From positions 1,178,001-1,242,000 of the forward strand of contig JAYQIQ010000004.1 in the NCBI GenBank assembly GCA_038141705.1: a stretch of 64,000 bases of DNA, read 5' to 3'. Below, piece after piece: positions 16,344 through 25,641 of this stretch; positions within the stretch are counted from its first letter, which is position 1; each line of letters begins with the position of its first letter. The translations under genes and the position numbers were made by a program. The notes beneath the pieces are model-generated. The model did no database searches, was not told the origin of the DNA, and saw nothing but the letters and a program-made list of their open reading frames with translations. This stretch comes from Eutrophomonas brisbanensis. GTDB taxonomy: Bacteria > Pseudomonadota > Gammaproteobacteria > Burkholderiales > Eutrophovitaceae.

Positions 16344-18455
16344 TTATCGAACTTTCATTCCATGAGTGGCCCCAATGTCAGGGGATACAACAAATATTCC
16401 TGAATCATCGCCACTCGCTGCTAAGACCATCCCTTGACTCTCACCAAAGCGCATTTTCCGTGGTTTAAGGTTTGCAACAACAACGACTAGCTTACCTTCT
16501 AAATCCTCTGGCGCATAAGCCGATTTGATACCGGCAAACACTTGTCGTTCCTCATCTCCAACTTGCAGAACTAATTTGATCAACTTATCTGCGCCTTCGA
16601 CATGCTCTGCACGTTTTACCAAGGCAACTCGAAGATCTATTTTTGAGAATTCATCGATAGAGATCATGTCTATTTTTGGCATTTCCTCATCGGAAGTAAC
16701 TTTTTCCTGACCGCTACTCATTTTCTTTTCCTCTTTTTTTGAGTTGGAAGCATTGGGTTTCTGCTCTAGACTCACCGTATTAGCTGAAATCAGCTGGTCG
16801 ATATGTTTTTGGTCGACACGAGTCATCAGGTGCTGGTATTTGTTAACTTGGTGTTCAGGGCCGATGAGTTTTTGACTGTCTGCCCACGACAAGTTATCAA
16901 TATTGAGAAACTTCTCAACTTCTCGAACAAGGCTCGGTAACACCGGCTTTAGGTAAACGCTTAGTAGCCTGAATAAATTGATACTAATAGAGCAAACCTC
17001 ATGCAGTTTCAATCGAGCCGTTTCGTCTTTGGCGAGCTCCCAAGGTTTTTCGCCATCAACGTAAACGTTAGCCTTATCCGCAAGTGCCATTATTTCTCGA
17101 ATAGCTTTACCAAACTCACGCTCCTCAAAGTTTTTGGATATTTGAGAAGATTTGGAAATAAATTCGCGAAGTATTTCGTTTTCTTCAAAGCTCCTATCTG
17201 ATAAGCGTCCGTCAAAATATTTAGCAATAAATCCTGCTGTTCTGCTCGCTATGTTGACGTACTTTCCAATCAAATCACTGTTTACTCTCGAGACAAAGTC
17301 TTCTAGATTGAGATCGATATCCTCCATCGATGAATTGAGTTTTGCGGCGTAGTAATAGCGAAGCCATTCTGGGTTTAATCGATTGTCAATGAAACTCTTA
17401 GCGGTAATAAATGTTCCTCGAGATTTAGACATCTTTTGTCCGTTGACCGTAAGGAAACCGTGCGCAAAAACTTTTGAGGGAGTTCGGTAGCCGGAAAACT
17501 CAAGCATCGCAGGCCAGAATAATGCATGGAAATACAGAATGTCTTTACCGATGAAGTGCACGAGCTCCGTATTCGTCTTTTCTCTAAGAAATTCTTGTAT
17601 GAGTTGTGGTGCTTCGGTTTTAAATGTTTTCGTTACATAATTGAGAAAGCTTCCGAAGTAGCCGACTGGGGCGTCGAGCCATACATAAAAGAATTTTTCG
17701 TTGTTGGTGCCGGGAATAGGGAACCCAAAATACGGCGCATCGCGTGATATATCCCAATCAGAAAGCTTCGAGGCCCCTTCGGCTCCGATCCACTCCTTCA
17801 TTTTGTTGGCCGCTTCGCTTTGTAGACAGCCAGTTTGCTGAGTGAATTTTCTTAAAAACGCTTCGCATCGCGGGTCCGATAGCTTGAAGAAGTAATGGGT
17901 GGATTTTTTTCTCTCAGGCTTTGATCCAGAAACTGATGAATATGGATCCACGAGTTCGGTAGGAGAGTAGGTCGCACCACATGCTTCACAGGAATCGCCG
18001 TACTGATCTTTTGCCCCACACTTTGGGCAGGTCCCCTTGATGTACCTATCTGGAAGGAACATCTTTTTGGCTGGATCATAAAATTGCTCGATTTCCCGTT
18101 GGTCAATAAAATTAGATTTCAACAGGTTCGAGTAAATCTCCTCACAAAAAGAACGATTCTCTTCAGAGTTGGTCGAGTAATAGTTATCGAAAGAAATATG
18201 AAAGCTGTCAAAGTCGGCCACGTGTTCACGATGGACTCGGTTAATTAAATCTTCCGGTGAGATGCCCTCTTGTTCGGCCCGTAGCATGACCGGTGTACCG
18301 TGTGTATCGTCAGCACACACGTAGTGCACCTCAGATCCGAGCATTTTTTGGTGTCGCACCCAGATGTCGGTCTGTATATATTCGACTAAATGACCGAGGT
18401 GAATGCTGCCATTCGCGTATGGTAGAGCCGAGGTTACTAGGATTCGTCGCTTCAT
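16344..18455 (-). CDS. metG: Methionyl-tRNA synthetase with C-terminal tRNA-binding domain
   Basis: 703 residues. Signature HLGH (HIGH box) near residue 19, zinc knuckle CPKCG..CEACG around 143-160, KMSKS at ~343, anticodon-binding helical domain, a Lys/Ser-rich linker (SNSKKEEKKMSSGQEK) and a C-terminal EMAP/Trbp111-type OB domain (KIDLRVALVKRAEHVEGADKL) that aids dimerisation and tRNA binding. Charges tRNA-Met. Divergent from mrp; a short AT-rich gap of 125 bases holds both promoters. Confidence 0.97.
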   Translation of the reverse strand: MKRRILVTSALPYANGSIHLGHLVEYIQTDIWVRHQKMLGSEVHYVCADDTHGTPVMLRAEQEGISPEDLINRVHREHVADFDSFHISFDNYYSTNSEENRSFCEEIYSNLLKSNFIDQREIEQFYDPAKKMFLPDRYIKGTCPKCGAKDQYGDSCEACGATYSPTELVDPYSSVSGSKPERKKSTHYFFKLSDPRCEAFLRKFTQQTGCLQSEAANKMKEWIGAEGASKLSDWDISRDAPYFGFPIPGTNNEKFFYVWLDAPVGYFGSFLNYVTKTFKTEAPQLIQEFLREKTNTELVHFIGKDILYFHALFWPAMLEFSGYRTPSKVFAHGFLTVNGQKMSKSRGTFITAKSFIDNRLNPEWLRYYYAAKLNSSMEDIDLNLEDFVSRVNSDLIGKYVNIASRTAGFIAKYFDGRLSDRSFEENEILREFISKSSQISKNFEEREFGKAIREIMALADKANVYVDGEKPWELAKDETARLKLHEVCSISINLFRLLSVYLKPVLPSLVREVEKFLNIDNLSWADSQKLIGPEHQVNKYQHLMTRVDQKHIDQLISANTVSLEQKPNASNSKKEEKKMSSGQEKVTSDEEMPKIDMISIDEFSKIDLRVALVKRAEHVEGADKLIKLVLQVGDEERQVFAGIKSAYAPEDLEGKLVVVVANLKPRKMRFGESQGMVLAASGDDSGIFVVSPDIGATHGMKVR

Positions 18456-18580
18456 GAAGGGTTTAATTTAAATAGCGCAGATATTTAAACGATCATTCTA
18501 CCAAACACTTTATTTGGCGACGCTAACCTAAATTTGGCTTTCCGATAAAATTACAAAGTTATTTTGCGGGAGTCCAAGGC

Positions 18581-19670
18581 GTGAGTACGACTGAAAAAGA
18601 GATAGTTGATTTAGTATGCGGGTTGATAAATCCGGTCAGCGGCATGCCGTTTTCCGAAAGTGGCGAGAAGATCAGTGCCTCAATCGAGGGTAATAAAGCG
18701 GTTGTGAGTCTGCAGCTGGGTTATCCAGCAGCCACGCAAATGAAAGATTTGGAAGCGCTCATCAAGGATGGGGTTTTAAAACTTGGTGAGCTTCAATGAC
18801 TGTGGCGTCAATATTGAAAAGTCGATTGCGGCTCACCAAGTCCAATCTGGTCTGAAATTACTACCAAATGTTAAGAATGTGATAGCTGTGGCTTCGGGTA
18901 AGGGGGGAGTTGGAAAGTCTACAACTACCTCTAATCTAGCGCTTGCCCTTGCGTCTGAGGGCGCGACAGTTGGTATTTTAGATGCCGATATTTACGGGCC
19001 TTCTCAGCAAATGATGATGGGCCTTTCTGGTAAGCCAGAATCTCCAGATGGCAAGAGTATTAAGCCATTCAGGAATCACGGTGTTCAAACCATGTCTATC
19101 GGTACGTTAGTTGATGTAGATCAACCAATGGTTTGGCGTGGCCCGATGGTGACACAAGCGCTCGAGCAATTGCTTAGAGATACCGCTTGGGACGATGTCG
19201 ACTATTTACTAATCGATCTACCTCCAGGAACAGGGGATATCCAATTAACACTTGCGCAAAAGGTTCCTCTGACTGGTGCTGTTATTGTCACGACACCCCA
19301 AGATATCGCGTTACTTGATGCGAAGAAGGCCTTAAAAATGTTTGAGAAAGTGAATGTGCCCATACTCGGGATTATCGAGAATATGAGCGTTCATGTTTGC
19401 TCCAATTGTGGGCACGCAGAAAGAATTTTTGGAGAAGGAGGTGCCGAGAAAATGTCCGCTCAGTACAGAGTAGATATGTTGGGGGCGTTGCCACTGGATA
19501 TCAGCATTCGGCAACAATTGGATGTTGGTATCCCAACGTTGGTGTCAGAGCCACTTGGTGAAATCAGTGAAACCTTCAGGGCAATTGCCAGAAAAGTCGG
19601 AGTGCGAGTAGCGCAAACCAAGAAGAATTACTCGAGTGTTTTTCCAAAAATTCGGGTGGAAAACTCATGA
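18581..19670 (+). CDS. apbC: Mrp/ApbC iron-sulfur cluster carrier ATPase, frameshifted
   Basis: Two frames make one ~362-residue Mrp: residues 1-72 are the MIP18/DUF59 domain (GLINPVSG, LQLGYPAATQMK) from GTG 18581, then from ~18790 the +1 frame carries the P-loop domain with deviant Walker A SGKGGVGKST, the DADIYGPSQQ switch and the CxxC cluster site in HVCSNCGH. Removing one base between about 18770 and 18797 joins them (LKLGEL-NDCGVNIEKS). Mrp binds a transient 4Fe-4S cluster and passes it to apoproteins. An alternative is translation from two ORFs with a GTG at 18783, but fused genes are the rule in the family. Confidence 0.88.
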
Positions 19671-19725
19671 TGTTTTTTCACTACAACGACTACTTAAATC
19701 GTAAACAACTTTAGGGATAGCTCAA

Positions 19726-20298
19726 ATGAGTGTGAAGTCAGATAAATGGATCAGAGAGATGGTTAACAAACACGGCATGATCGAGCCATTTGAGCCAGAA
19801 CAAATAAAGTCCGTTAATGGAGAGCGAATTGTTTCGTTTGGGACATCTAGTTACGGATACGATATACGCTGCTCCAGCGAATTCAAAATATTTACAAACA
19901 TTAACTCGACCATTGTTGATCCAAAAAATTTCGATTCTGGCTCCTTTGTCGATTTTAGTGGAGACGTCTGTATTATTCCGCCAAACTCATTTGCGCTAGC
20001 CCGCACGGTCGAGTACTTTCGTATCCCTAGAGATGTTTTAACAATTTGTCTTGGTAAATCGACCTATGCGCGCTGCGGCATTATTGTGAACGTCACTCCT
20101 TTCGAGCCCGAGTGGGAGGGCTATGTGACCCTTGAGTTTTCTAACACCACCCCTTTGCCGGCAAAAATTTATGCGAATGAGGGCGTGGCTCAGGTTGTGT
20201 TCTTCCAGGCTAGTCCAGATGATGTTTGCGAGACCTCCTATCGCGATCGGGGTGGAAAATATCAGGGGCAAGAAGGGGTAACACTCCCAAAAATGTAA
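19726..20298 (+). CDS. dcd: dCTP deaminase
   Basis: 190 residues, close to the family norm. Makes dUTP from dCTP for thymidylate synthesis. Motifs include SSYGYDIRC, the catalytic-glutamate segment TPFEPEWEGYVTLEFSN and the nucleotide loop KSTYARCGIIVNVTP. C-terminal SYRDRGGKYQGQEGVTLP closes over the triphosphate. ATG 19726 follows AGGGATAG. The mrp-dcd order is common in gammaproteobacteria. Confidence 0.97.
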   Translation: MSVKSDKWIREMVNKHGMIEPFEPEQIKSVNGERIVSFGTSSYGYDIRCSSEFKIFTNINSTIVDPKNFDSGSFVDFSGDVCIIPPNSFALARTVEYFRIPRDVLTICLGKSTYARCGIIVNVTPFEPEWEGYVTLEFSNTTPLPAKIYANEGVAQVVFFQASPDDVCETSYRDRGGKYQGQEGVTLPKM

Positions 20299-20380
20299 AT
20301 CGGATCCAATCTAAATATCTGATTTAAAGTAATTATTTGTGCGCACTGAACAAATTGTAGGATCAGAATTTACAAACAGG

Positions 20381-20408
20381 TTGAAATTTCCCTTCTAAAC
20401 CCTATAAT
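20381..20408 (+). promoter_or_regulatory. Strong sigma-70 promoter of the ornithine decarboxylase gene
   Basis: TTGAAA (20381-20386), 16-base spacer, TATAAT (20403-20408). Predicted start near 20415, giving a ~175-base leader before the decarboxylase ATG at 20592. Confidence 0.75.
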
Positions 20409-20488
20409 TGCGCCTCTGTTTTTGGGCTTGCCCTAGCTTTTTCTATTATCTGTTGTCTAGTAGCACTTAACGGTTAAAGGGGGTCATC

Positions 20489-20518
20489 ATGACACGAGTG
20501 AGGAAATCGGATTCCTGA
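20489..20518 (+). CDS. Putative 9-residue leader peptide upstream of ornithine decarboxylase
   Basis: ATG 20489 with a very strong ribosome site AAAGGGGG (spacing 5) starts the peptide MTRVRKSDS and stops at TGA 20516. It lies inside the decarboxylase leader, between the promoter and the gene. Downstream are two small hairpins: GTGGTT-TTGATT-AACCAC (about 20525-20542) and TGGCT-GAA-AGCCA (about 20549-20561). The arrangement suggests translation-coupled control of the decarboxylase. No coding conservation could be tested. Confidence 0.45.
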   Translation: MTRVRKSDS

Positions 20519-20591
20519 ACGTTGGTGGTTTTGATTAACCACGTAGTTGGCTGAAAGCCATTTATTGTCAAAGCGTTTTTAAGGAAATTAA

Positions 20592-21772
20592 ATGACGATT
20601 CAAGCTGCCCTTGACCAGCAAAGAGAGCTAGAGAGTTTTCTAGACACCCATCCTGAAGTTTCTATCGACTTCGACCTCGTGCAGAGGGAAGTTCGCAGTG
20701 GTTACTCGCGCCCCCTCCTCGTGCTTGATCTCGAGATCGTTCGGCAAAAATATCGACGTTTCCGAGAGGCAATGCCGCGCGTAACACCGCACTATGCTGT
20801 GAAAGCGAACCCAGATGAGAGAATTCTGCGAGCCTTGGATCAAGAGGGGTGCAATTTTGAGGTAGCGTCAATCGCAGAATTTGATTTGCTCCTAGGTTTG
20901 AACATCGAGCCAGACCGAATTTATTACAGTAATCCAGTGAAGTCTCGAGCTTTTATTCGCTACGCAGCCGAAAAGGGGCTGAGGTGGTTCGCTTTTGATA
21001 GTGCGGATGAGCTGATTAAGATCAGTGAAATCGTTCCTGATGCAAAGCTATATTTACGATTTGATACGCCCAATATTGGAAGTGATTGGCCGCTTGCCGG
21101 GAAATTTGGAGCGAAACAGCGTGATATCGAGGGAATCCTCGACGTTGCAGTTGAGCACGAAGCGGATGTATGTGGACTCACATTTCATGTTGGATCCCAG
21201 TGTCGGAATGTTGAAAATTGGCGCCATGCAATTGGACTTTCAAAGAAAATTTTTGACATGATGAAGGACAAAGGCCTCAGAGCTGAAATGTTAAATATCG
21301 GCGGTGGTTATCCGGTAAGGCTAACCCGACCGATTCCCTCGGTAGAGTACATTGGCGAGGTAGTGTTGGACGCCTTAAATGATATTTCTGGTGATGTCTC
21401 GATTTGTGCTGAGCCTGGAAGATTCATGGTGTCAGATGCAGCGTACTTTGTCTGTCAGGTGATTGGAACCCAGACGAAGGGCGATGAGCGCTGGCTTTAT
21501 CTTGATGCGGGGGTTTTCGGGGGCTCATGGAGTGTACTCAAGGTATCCAGTATGAGATCGGTGCAGATCGTAAAGATTCTGCTCTCGTTCCATGGTTTGT
21601 AGCTGGGCCTAGCTGTGACTCAGTGGATATGCTTCCACGTGAGCAAATGCTGCCGGCTGATACGCAAGAAGGAGACTTTATCTTCTTCCCTAAAGCTGGA
21701 GCGTATACGACGGTTTATGCGAACGAATTTAACGGGTTCCCACTACCAGAGGTTCGCGTTATCAACGAATAA
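20592..21772 (+). CDS. speC: Ornithine decarboxylase (type III PLP fold), frameshifted
   Basis: Biosynthetic decarboxylase of the alanine-racemase fold, making putrescine. Restoring one G in the G5 run at 21519-21523 gives a 393-residue enzyme (F-G-G-L-M-E junction). Motifs: PLP lysine in PHYAVKANPD, SNPVK, HVGSQC, NIGGGYPV, CAEPGRFMV (phosphate and active-site Glu) and the C-terminal VAGPSCDSVD whose Cys/Asp act across the dimer. ATG 20592 follows AAGGAAA. Lysine decarboxylase activity is also possible in this family. The leader with promoter and short ORF suggests regulation by polyamine or amino-acid supply. Confidence 0.92.
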
Positions 21773-21784
21773 ATAGTTGGCATT

Positions 21785-21824
21785 CTTGGAGCGTATCCCT
21801 TCGTGTTATGCGATACGCTCCAAG
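21785..21824. terminator. Perfect 13-bp hairpin between convergent odc and folA
   Basis: CTTGGAGCGTATC (21785-21797) and GATACGCTCCAAG (21812-21824) pair perfectly around a 14-base loop. It straddles the folA stop, so the right arm encodes the last folA codons. No T-run on either strand, so it may be a bidirectional transcript end rather than a classical terminator. Confidence 0.6.
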
Positions 21825-22288
21825 CTCACAAATGAGTAGGTCAGGTTTGATTCTGGGTCGACTCTTTTTTCTCGAAAAATTTCTTTCCAATGCGAGCTGT
21901 CTATTTCAGGGAAGCTTGTATCTCCAACAAGTTCGACGTCAACTTCGGTAACCTCGAGTTTCTCGGTAAACGGCAAGGCGTCGACATAAATCTGCCCCCC
22001 ACCGATCACGTAAACATTTTCCTCTCGGTTGCGTTTAAGAACGTTAATTAGATCGGATTCGACCTCGACCCCTTCGATTTTTAGCGACGTGTTTCTTGAA
22101 ATCACAATATTTTTCCGATTGGGAAGCGGCCTACCAATCGAGTCATAGGTCTTACGTCCCATCACTACGATGTTTCCAGTCGTTAGTCTTTTAAATCTTT
22201 TCAGATCCTCTGGTAGTCGCCATGGTAGGTCACCATCTTTTCCAATGATTCCATTATTCGACTTTGCTACGATGATGGTTATCGCCAC
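21806..22288 (-). CDS. folA: Dihydrofolate reductase
   Basis: 160 residues, minus strand. Motifs: NNGIIGKDGDLPWRLPEDLKRFK (active-site Asp in LPWRLPED), VVMGRKTYDSIGRPLPNRKNIVISR (NADPH site) and VYVIGGGQIY. Reduces dihydrofolate produced by ThyA, whose gene ends 5 bases upstream, so the two form an operon. Intact, unlike thyA. Confidence 0.96.
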   Translation of the reverse strand: MAITIIVAKSNNGIIGKDGDLPWRLPEDLKRFKRLTTGNIVVMGRKTYDSIGRPLPNRKNIVISRNTSLKIEGVEVESDLINVLKRNREENVYVIGGGQIYVDALPFTEKLEVTEVDVELVGDTSFPEIDSSHWKEIFREKRVDPESNLTYSFVSLERIA

Positions 22289-22293
22289 GACTG

Positions 22294-23086
22294 CTAAATC
22301 GCTACGGGAGCTTTGATCGCTGGGTGTGGATCGTAACTGGTGAGTTCAAAGTCTTCGTATTTAAAATCCTCAATATTTTGAATGTTGGGATTTATTTTCA
22401 TGATCGGAAGGGGGCGGGGAGCCCTGCTTAGCTGTTCGTCTGTTTGCTCAAGATGGTTGAGGTAAAGGTGGCAGTCCCCAAAAGTATGTACAAAATCCCC
22501 AGGTTTCAGTTTGCAAACTTGTGCCACCATCAGGGTTAGCAGCGCGTACGAGGCGATATTGAAAGGAACGCCGAGAAAAAGTCCGCACTTCTTTGGTAGA
22601 GCTGACACGATAACTTGCCGCCCGCTACGTAAAATTGGAAAAAGGTATGGCACGGTGCCAGCGCCATCTTTTCTATCTCGCCAACATTCCAAGCAGAGAC
22701 GATTAATCGTCTCGAGTCAGGGTTCGACTGAATTTCGCTGATAATCTTTGCTAGTTGATCAATGCTGCCTCCACCTGCTTTTGGCCAGGATCGCCACTGA
22801 TGGCCGTATACAGGACCAAGATCGCCGTTAGCGTCAGCCCACTCATCCCAAATCGTTACCCCGTTTTCTTTTAGATACTTGATATTTGTATCGCCAGCAA
22901 TAAACCATAACAATTCATGAATGATTGATTTTAAGTGGACTTTTTTGTTGTTAAAAGTGGGAATCCCTCGCTCAAATCAAAACGTAGCTGGGCGCCAAAA
23001 ATACTTAGAGTTCCCGTTCCCGTTCTATCCTCCTTCTGGATTCCCGTTTCCCGGATCTCTCGCATTAAGTCGAGGTAGGTACGCAT
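22294..23086 (-). CDS. thyA: Thymidylate synthase, two single-base frameshifts
   Basis: Converts dUMP to dTMP. Read from ATG at 23086 (minus strand) with one base restored at the T6 run 22941-22946 (T-T-K-K-V-H-L-K) and one at the A5 run 22576-22580 (S-A-D-F-F-L-G-V-P), the gene gives exactly 264 residues, the E. coli ThyA length. Motifs: RTGTGTLSIFG, WRSWP, catalytic Cys in LAPCHTFFQFYV, QLYQRSAD and the tail DPHPAIKAPVAI. Two independent breaks in an essential gene, each in a homopolymer, argue for consensus errors. Operon with folA. Confidence 0.93.
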
Positions 23087-23230
23087 TCAAAAACTCTTTC
23101 TAAATTTGGATCACTGTAACGTGAAGTGTATCAAGTATTAATAGCCAATTCATAGTCTAAACACCTATTGAACATGCGCTCGTGTGATACACTCGATCAC
23201 CAAGCATTAGTAACTGGAAATGAAAGCTAC

Positions 23231-24328
23231 ATGTCTGGAAATACCCTCGGAAAGCTATTTTGTGTCACCTCCTTCGGTGAGAGCCATGGTCCTGCGTTAG
23301 GCTGTGTTGTCGATGGGTGTCCACCTGGGTTGGAATTAAACGTAGAAGACATTCAGGTGGACTTGGATCGCCGACGCCCTGGCACCTCACGACACGTCAC
23401 TCAGAGGAGGGAACCCGATCAGGTAGAGATTTTATCTGGGGTATTTGAAGGCAAAACAACTGGAACCCCGATTGGACTTCTGATCAGAAACGTTGATCAA
23501 AAATCTAAGGATTATGGAAACATCGCCGAGCAATTTCGCCCTGGTCACGCGGACTATACTTATTGGCAAAAATATGGTGAACGAGATTACAGGGGCGGTG
23601 GTCGACAGTCAGCTCGTGAAACCGCGGTTCGTGTTGCAGCGGGTGCGATCGCGAAGAAGTGGCTAAAGAAGCGATATGGGGTCGAAATTAGAGGGTTCAT
23701 GTCTCAGCTCGGCCCCCGAGAAATTGAATTCAAGTCTTGGAGCGGTGTAAACGATAACCCATTCTTCAGTCCGGACCCAGATATCGTTCCCGAACTAGAA
23801 ACTTTCATGGATCAGCTGAGAAAGTCCGGAGATTCTTGTGGTGCCCGAATATCTGTTGTTGCCTCAGGGGTGCCGGTTGGTTGGGGCGAACCAGTTTACG
23901 ATCGATTGGATGCAGAGTTGGCCTATGCCCTAATGGGAATTAATGCAGTGAAGGGTGTTGAGATTGGTTCAGGATTTAAGTCAGTCAGCCAGAAGGGTAC
24001 CGAGCACAGTGACGAGATGACACCAGAGGGTTTTTTGAGTAATAACGCTGGTGGAATTTTGGGGGGTATATCTACTGGTCAGGATGTGGTGGCGCATATT
24101 GCGATAAAGCCAACTTCAAGTATTCGGTTAGATCGTCAGTCCATCGATAAAGATGGGAAGTCTGTGATCGTCAATACGCACGGAAGGCATGATCCATGCG
24201 TTGGTATCCGAGCTACTCCTATAGCGGAGGCAGTGGTGGCGCTCGTATTAATTGATCATGCTCTAAGGCATCGTGCCCAGAACGCAGACGTCAAAACAAA
24301 AACACCAGAGGTGCCTCCGCGGGCATAG
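23231..24328 (+). CDS. aroC: Chorismate synthase
   Basis: Last step of the shikimate pathway, EPSP to chorismate with reduced FMN. ATG 23231 gives MSGNTLGKLFCVTSFGESHG, the family start; an upstream in-frame ATG at 23168 adds 21 unsupported residues. Motifs: GESHGPALGCVVDG, RRRPGTSRHVTQRREPD, FRPGHADYTYWQKYG, GGRQSARETAVRVAAGAIAK and RHDPCVGIRATPIAEA. 365 residues. Divergent from thyA. Confidence 0.96.
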   Translation: MSGNTLGKLFCVTSFGESHGPALGCVVDGCPPGLELNVEDIQVDLDRRRPGTSRHVTQRREPDQVEILSGVFEGKTTGTPIGLLIRNVDQKSKDYGNIAEQFRPGHADYTYWQKYGERDYRGGGRQSARETAVRVAAGAIAKKWLKKRYGVEIRGFMSQLGPREIEFKSWSGVNDNPFFSPDPDIVPELETFMDQLRKSGDSCGARISVVASGVPVGWGEPVYDRLDAELAYALMGINAVKGVEIGSGFKSVSQKGTEHSDEMTPEGFLSNNAGGILGGISTGQDVVAHIAIKPTSSIRLDRQSIDKDGKSVIVNTHGRHDPCVGIRATPIAEAVVALVLIDHALRHRAQNADVKTKTPEVPPRA

Positions 24329-24406
24329 CAGAGTAGTCGATCTTTTTCCCCGACGGCATATTTCTGGACGATTGGCAGTGCATCTTTTTGTGTGACGGAT
24401 GTTTGA

Positions 24407-25570
24407 ATGAAAACTTCTATCACGCGCCTTAGCTTTTTTTATTTTTGGTACTTTGCTTTTATCGGCGCATTCGCACCATTTTTTTCGCTGTATCTTCACC
24501 GCTGCGGCTACCAACCATTCGAAATCGCCTTTCTTCTCGGTATTAGCCCTCTATTAAGGGTTGTCATACCCTTTTTCTGGGCATGGGCAGCCGATAGGTT
24601 CAGTAGCCGAGACACACTAATTAAATACCTATCGCTAATTAGCCCAGTTTGTCTTGCTGCAATATTTTTTAAACCTGGGTTCGTCCTAACCAGTCTTATT
24701 CTGATTATTTGGGGAATTATTTGGTCTGGGATCCTTCCTTTAGTGGAGGCGTTAACGTTAGACGAGACCAAATCGAGAATGAACGCTTATGGACGGATTC
24801 GCGCATGGGGGTCGATCGGGTTTATCTTAATTGTGCTTGGAGGCGGGTATCTTTTTGAATCCATCGACATCTTAAATTTAGATTTCTTTCTGGTCGCTAT
24901 ACTTCTGTTGGTTGCCCTCTCAGTTTTGTATTTGCCAAGGGGTGAAGACAGCTCGAGTGATCAAATCGGAACTAACCCATCTCTCTTCCCCCTCTTGCGT
25001 AATGTCTCGGTTATCGGTCTTCTCGTAGTGTTTTTCATCATGCAATTCTCCCACGGAGCCTACAACGCTTTCTTCTCACTTTTTCTGGTTGAAGTTGGCT
25101 ACTCGGAGAGGGTAGTGGGATGGCTCTGGGCGGTAGCGGTGGTGGCTGAGATAGGAATGTTTTTTGTCGTGCCCGTTTTTATGCGGAAGATCTCATTGGG
25201 GATACTGTTAGCGATTTGTTTCAGTGTTGCCACGCTTAGGTTTTTACTCGTAGGGTTTTATCCTCATACCATCTGGGTTCTTTTGATAACGCAAATAATG
25301 CACGCTGTAACATTCGGCATGTTTCACGTTGTTGGACTTGCCGCGATAAATAAATTTTTTGTTGCTGGGTTTCGCGCTCGAGGTCAAGCGTTGTATTCGA
25401 GTGTTGGCTACGGAGCCGGCGGTGCGGTGGGCACTCTGACATCTGGTTATGTTTGGGAGCAGTGGGGAAGCGCTTACGTTTTTTATATCCCAGCGTTGTC
25501 TGCTTCCGCGGGAATGATTCTTACTTTGCTGATGATTCGGTCTAACTTTTTGAGGTTTAGGGCTACGTGA
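24407..25570 (+). CDS. MFS transporter (HcaT / PPP family-like)
   Basis: 387 residues, 12 transmembrane helices. The N-terminus (FYFWYFAFIGAFAPFFSLYL) and GRIRAWGSIGFILIVLGGGYLF match the MFS_1_like group that contains the phenylpropionate permease HcaT. The gene sits between aroC and leuC as in Pseudomonas, where its function is unassigned. Substrate is unknown. It starts 78 bases after aroC and may be co-transcribed with it. Confidence 0.85.
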   Translation: MKTSITRLSFFYFWYFAFIGAFAPFFSLYLHRCGYQPFEIAFLLGISPLLRVVIPFFWAWAADRFSSRDTLIKYLSLISPVCLAAIFFKPGFVLTSLILIIWGIIWSGILPLVEALTLDETKSRMNAYGRIRAWGSIGFILIVLGGGYLFESIDILNLDFFLVAILLLVALSVLYLPRGEDSSSDQIGTNPSLFPLLRNVSVIGLLVVFFIMQFSHGAYNAFFSLFLVEVGYSERVVGWLWAVAVVAEIGMFFVVPVFMRKISLGILLAICFSVATLRFLLVGFYPHTIWVLLITQIMHAVTFGMFHVVGLAAINKFFVAGFRARGQALYSSVGYGAGGAVGTLTSGYVWEQWGSAYVFYIPALSASAGMILTLLMIRSNFLRFRAT

Positions 25571-25641
25571 CGACTAAGATAGCATAGCTAATATGTCATA
25601 ATTACGGGCTTTCAAATTTCCCAAATCTTTAGAAAAAATAT

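Noticed and set aside
18783..19670. Separate P-loop ATPase gene starting at GTG 18783
   Set aside because: The DUF59 domain sits directly upstream in another frame, and the joined length matches the usual fused Mrp.
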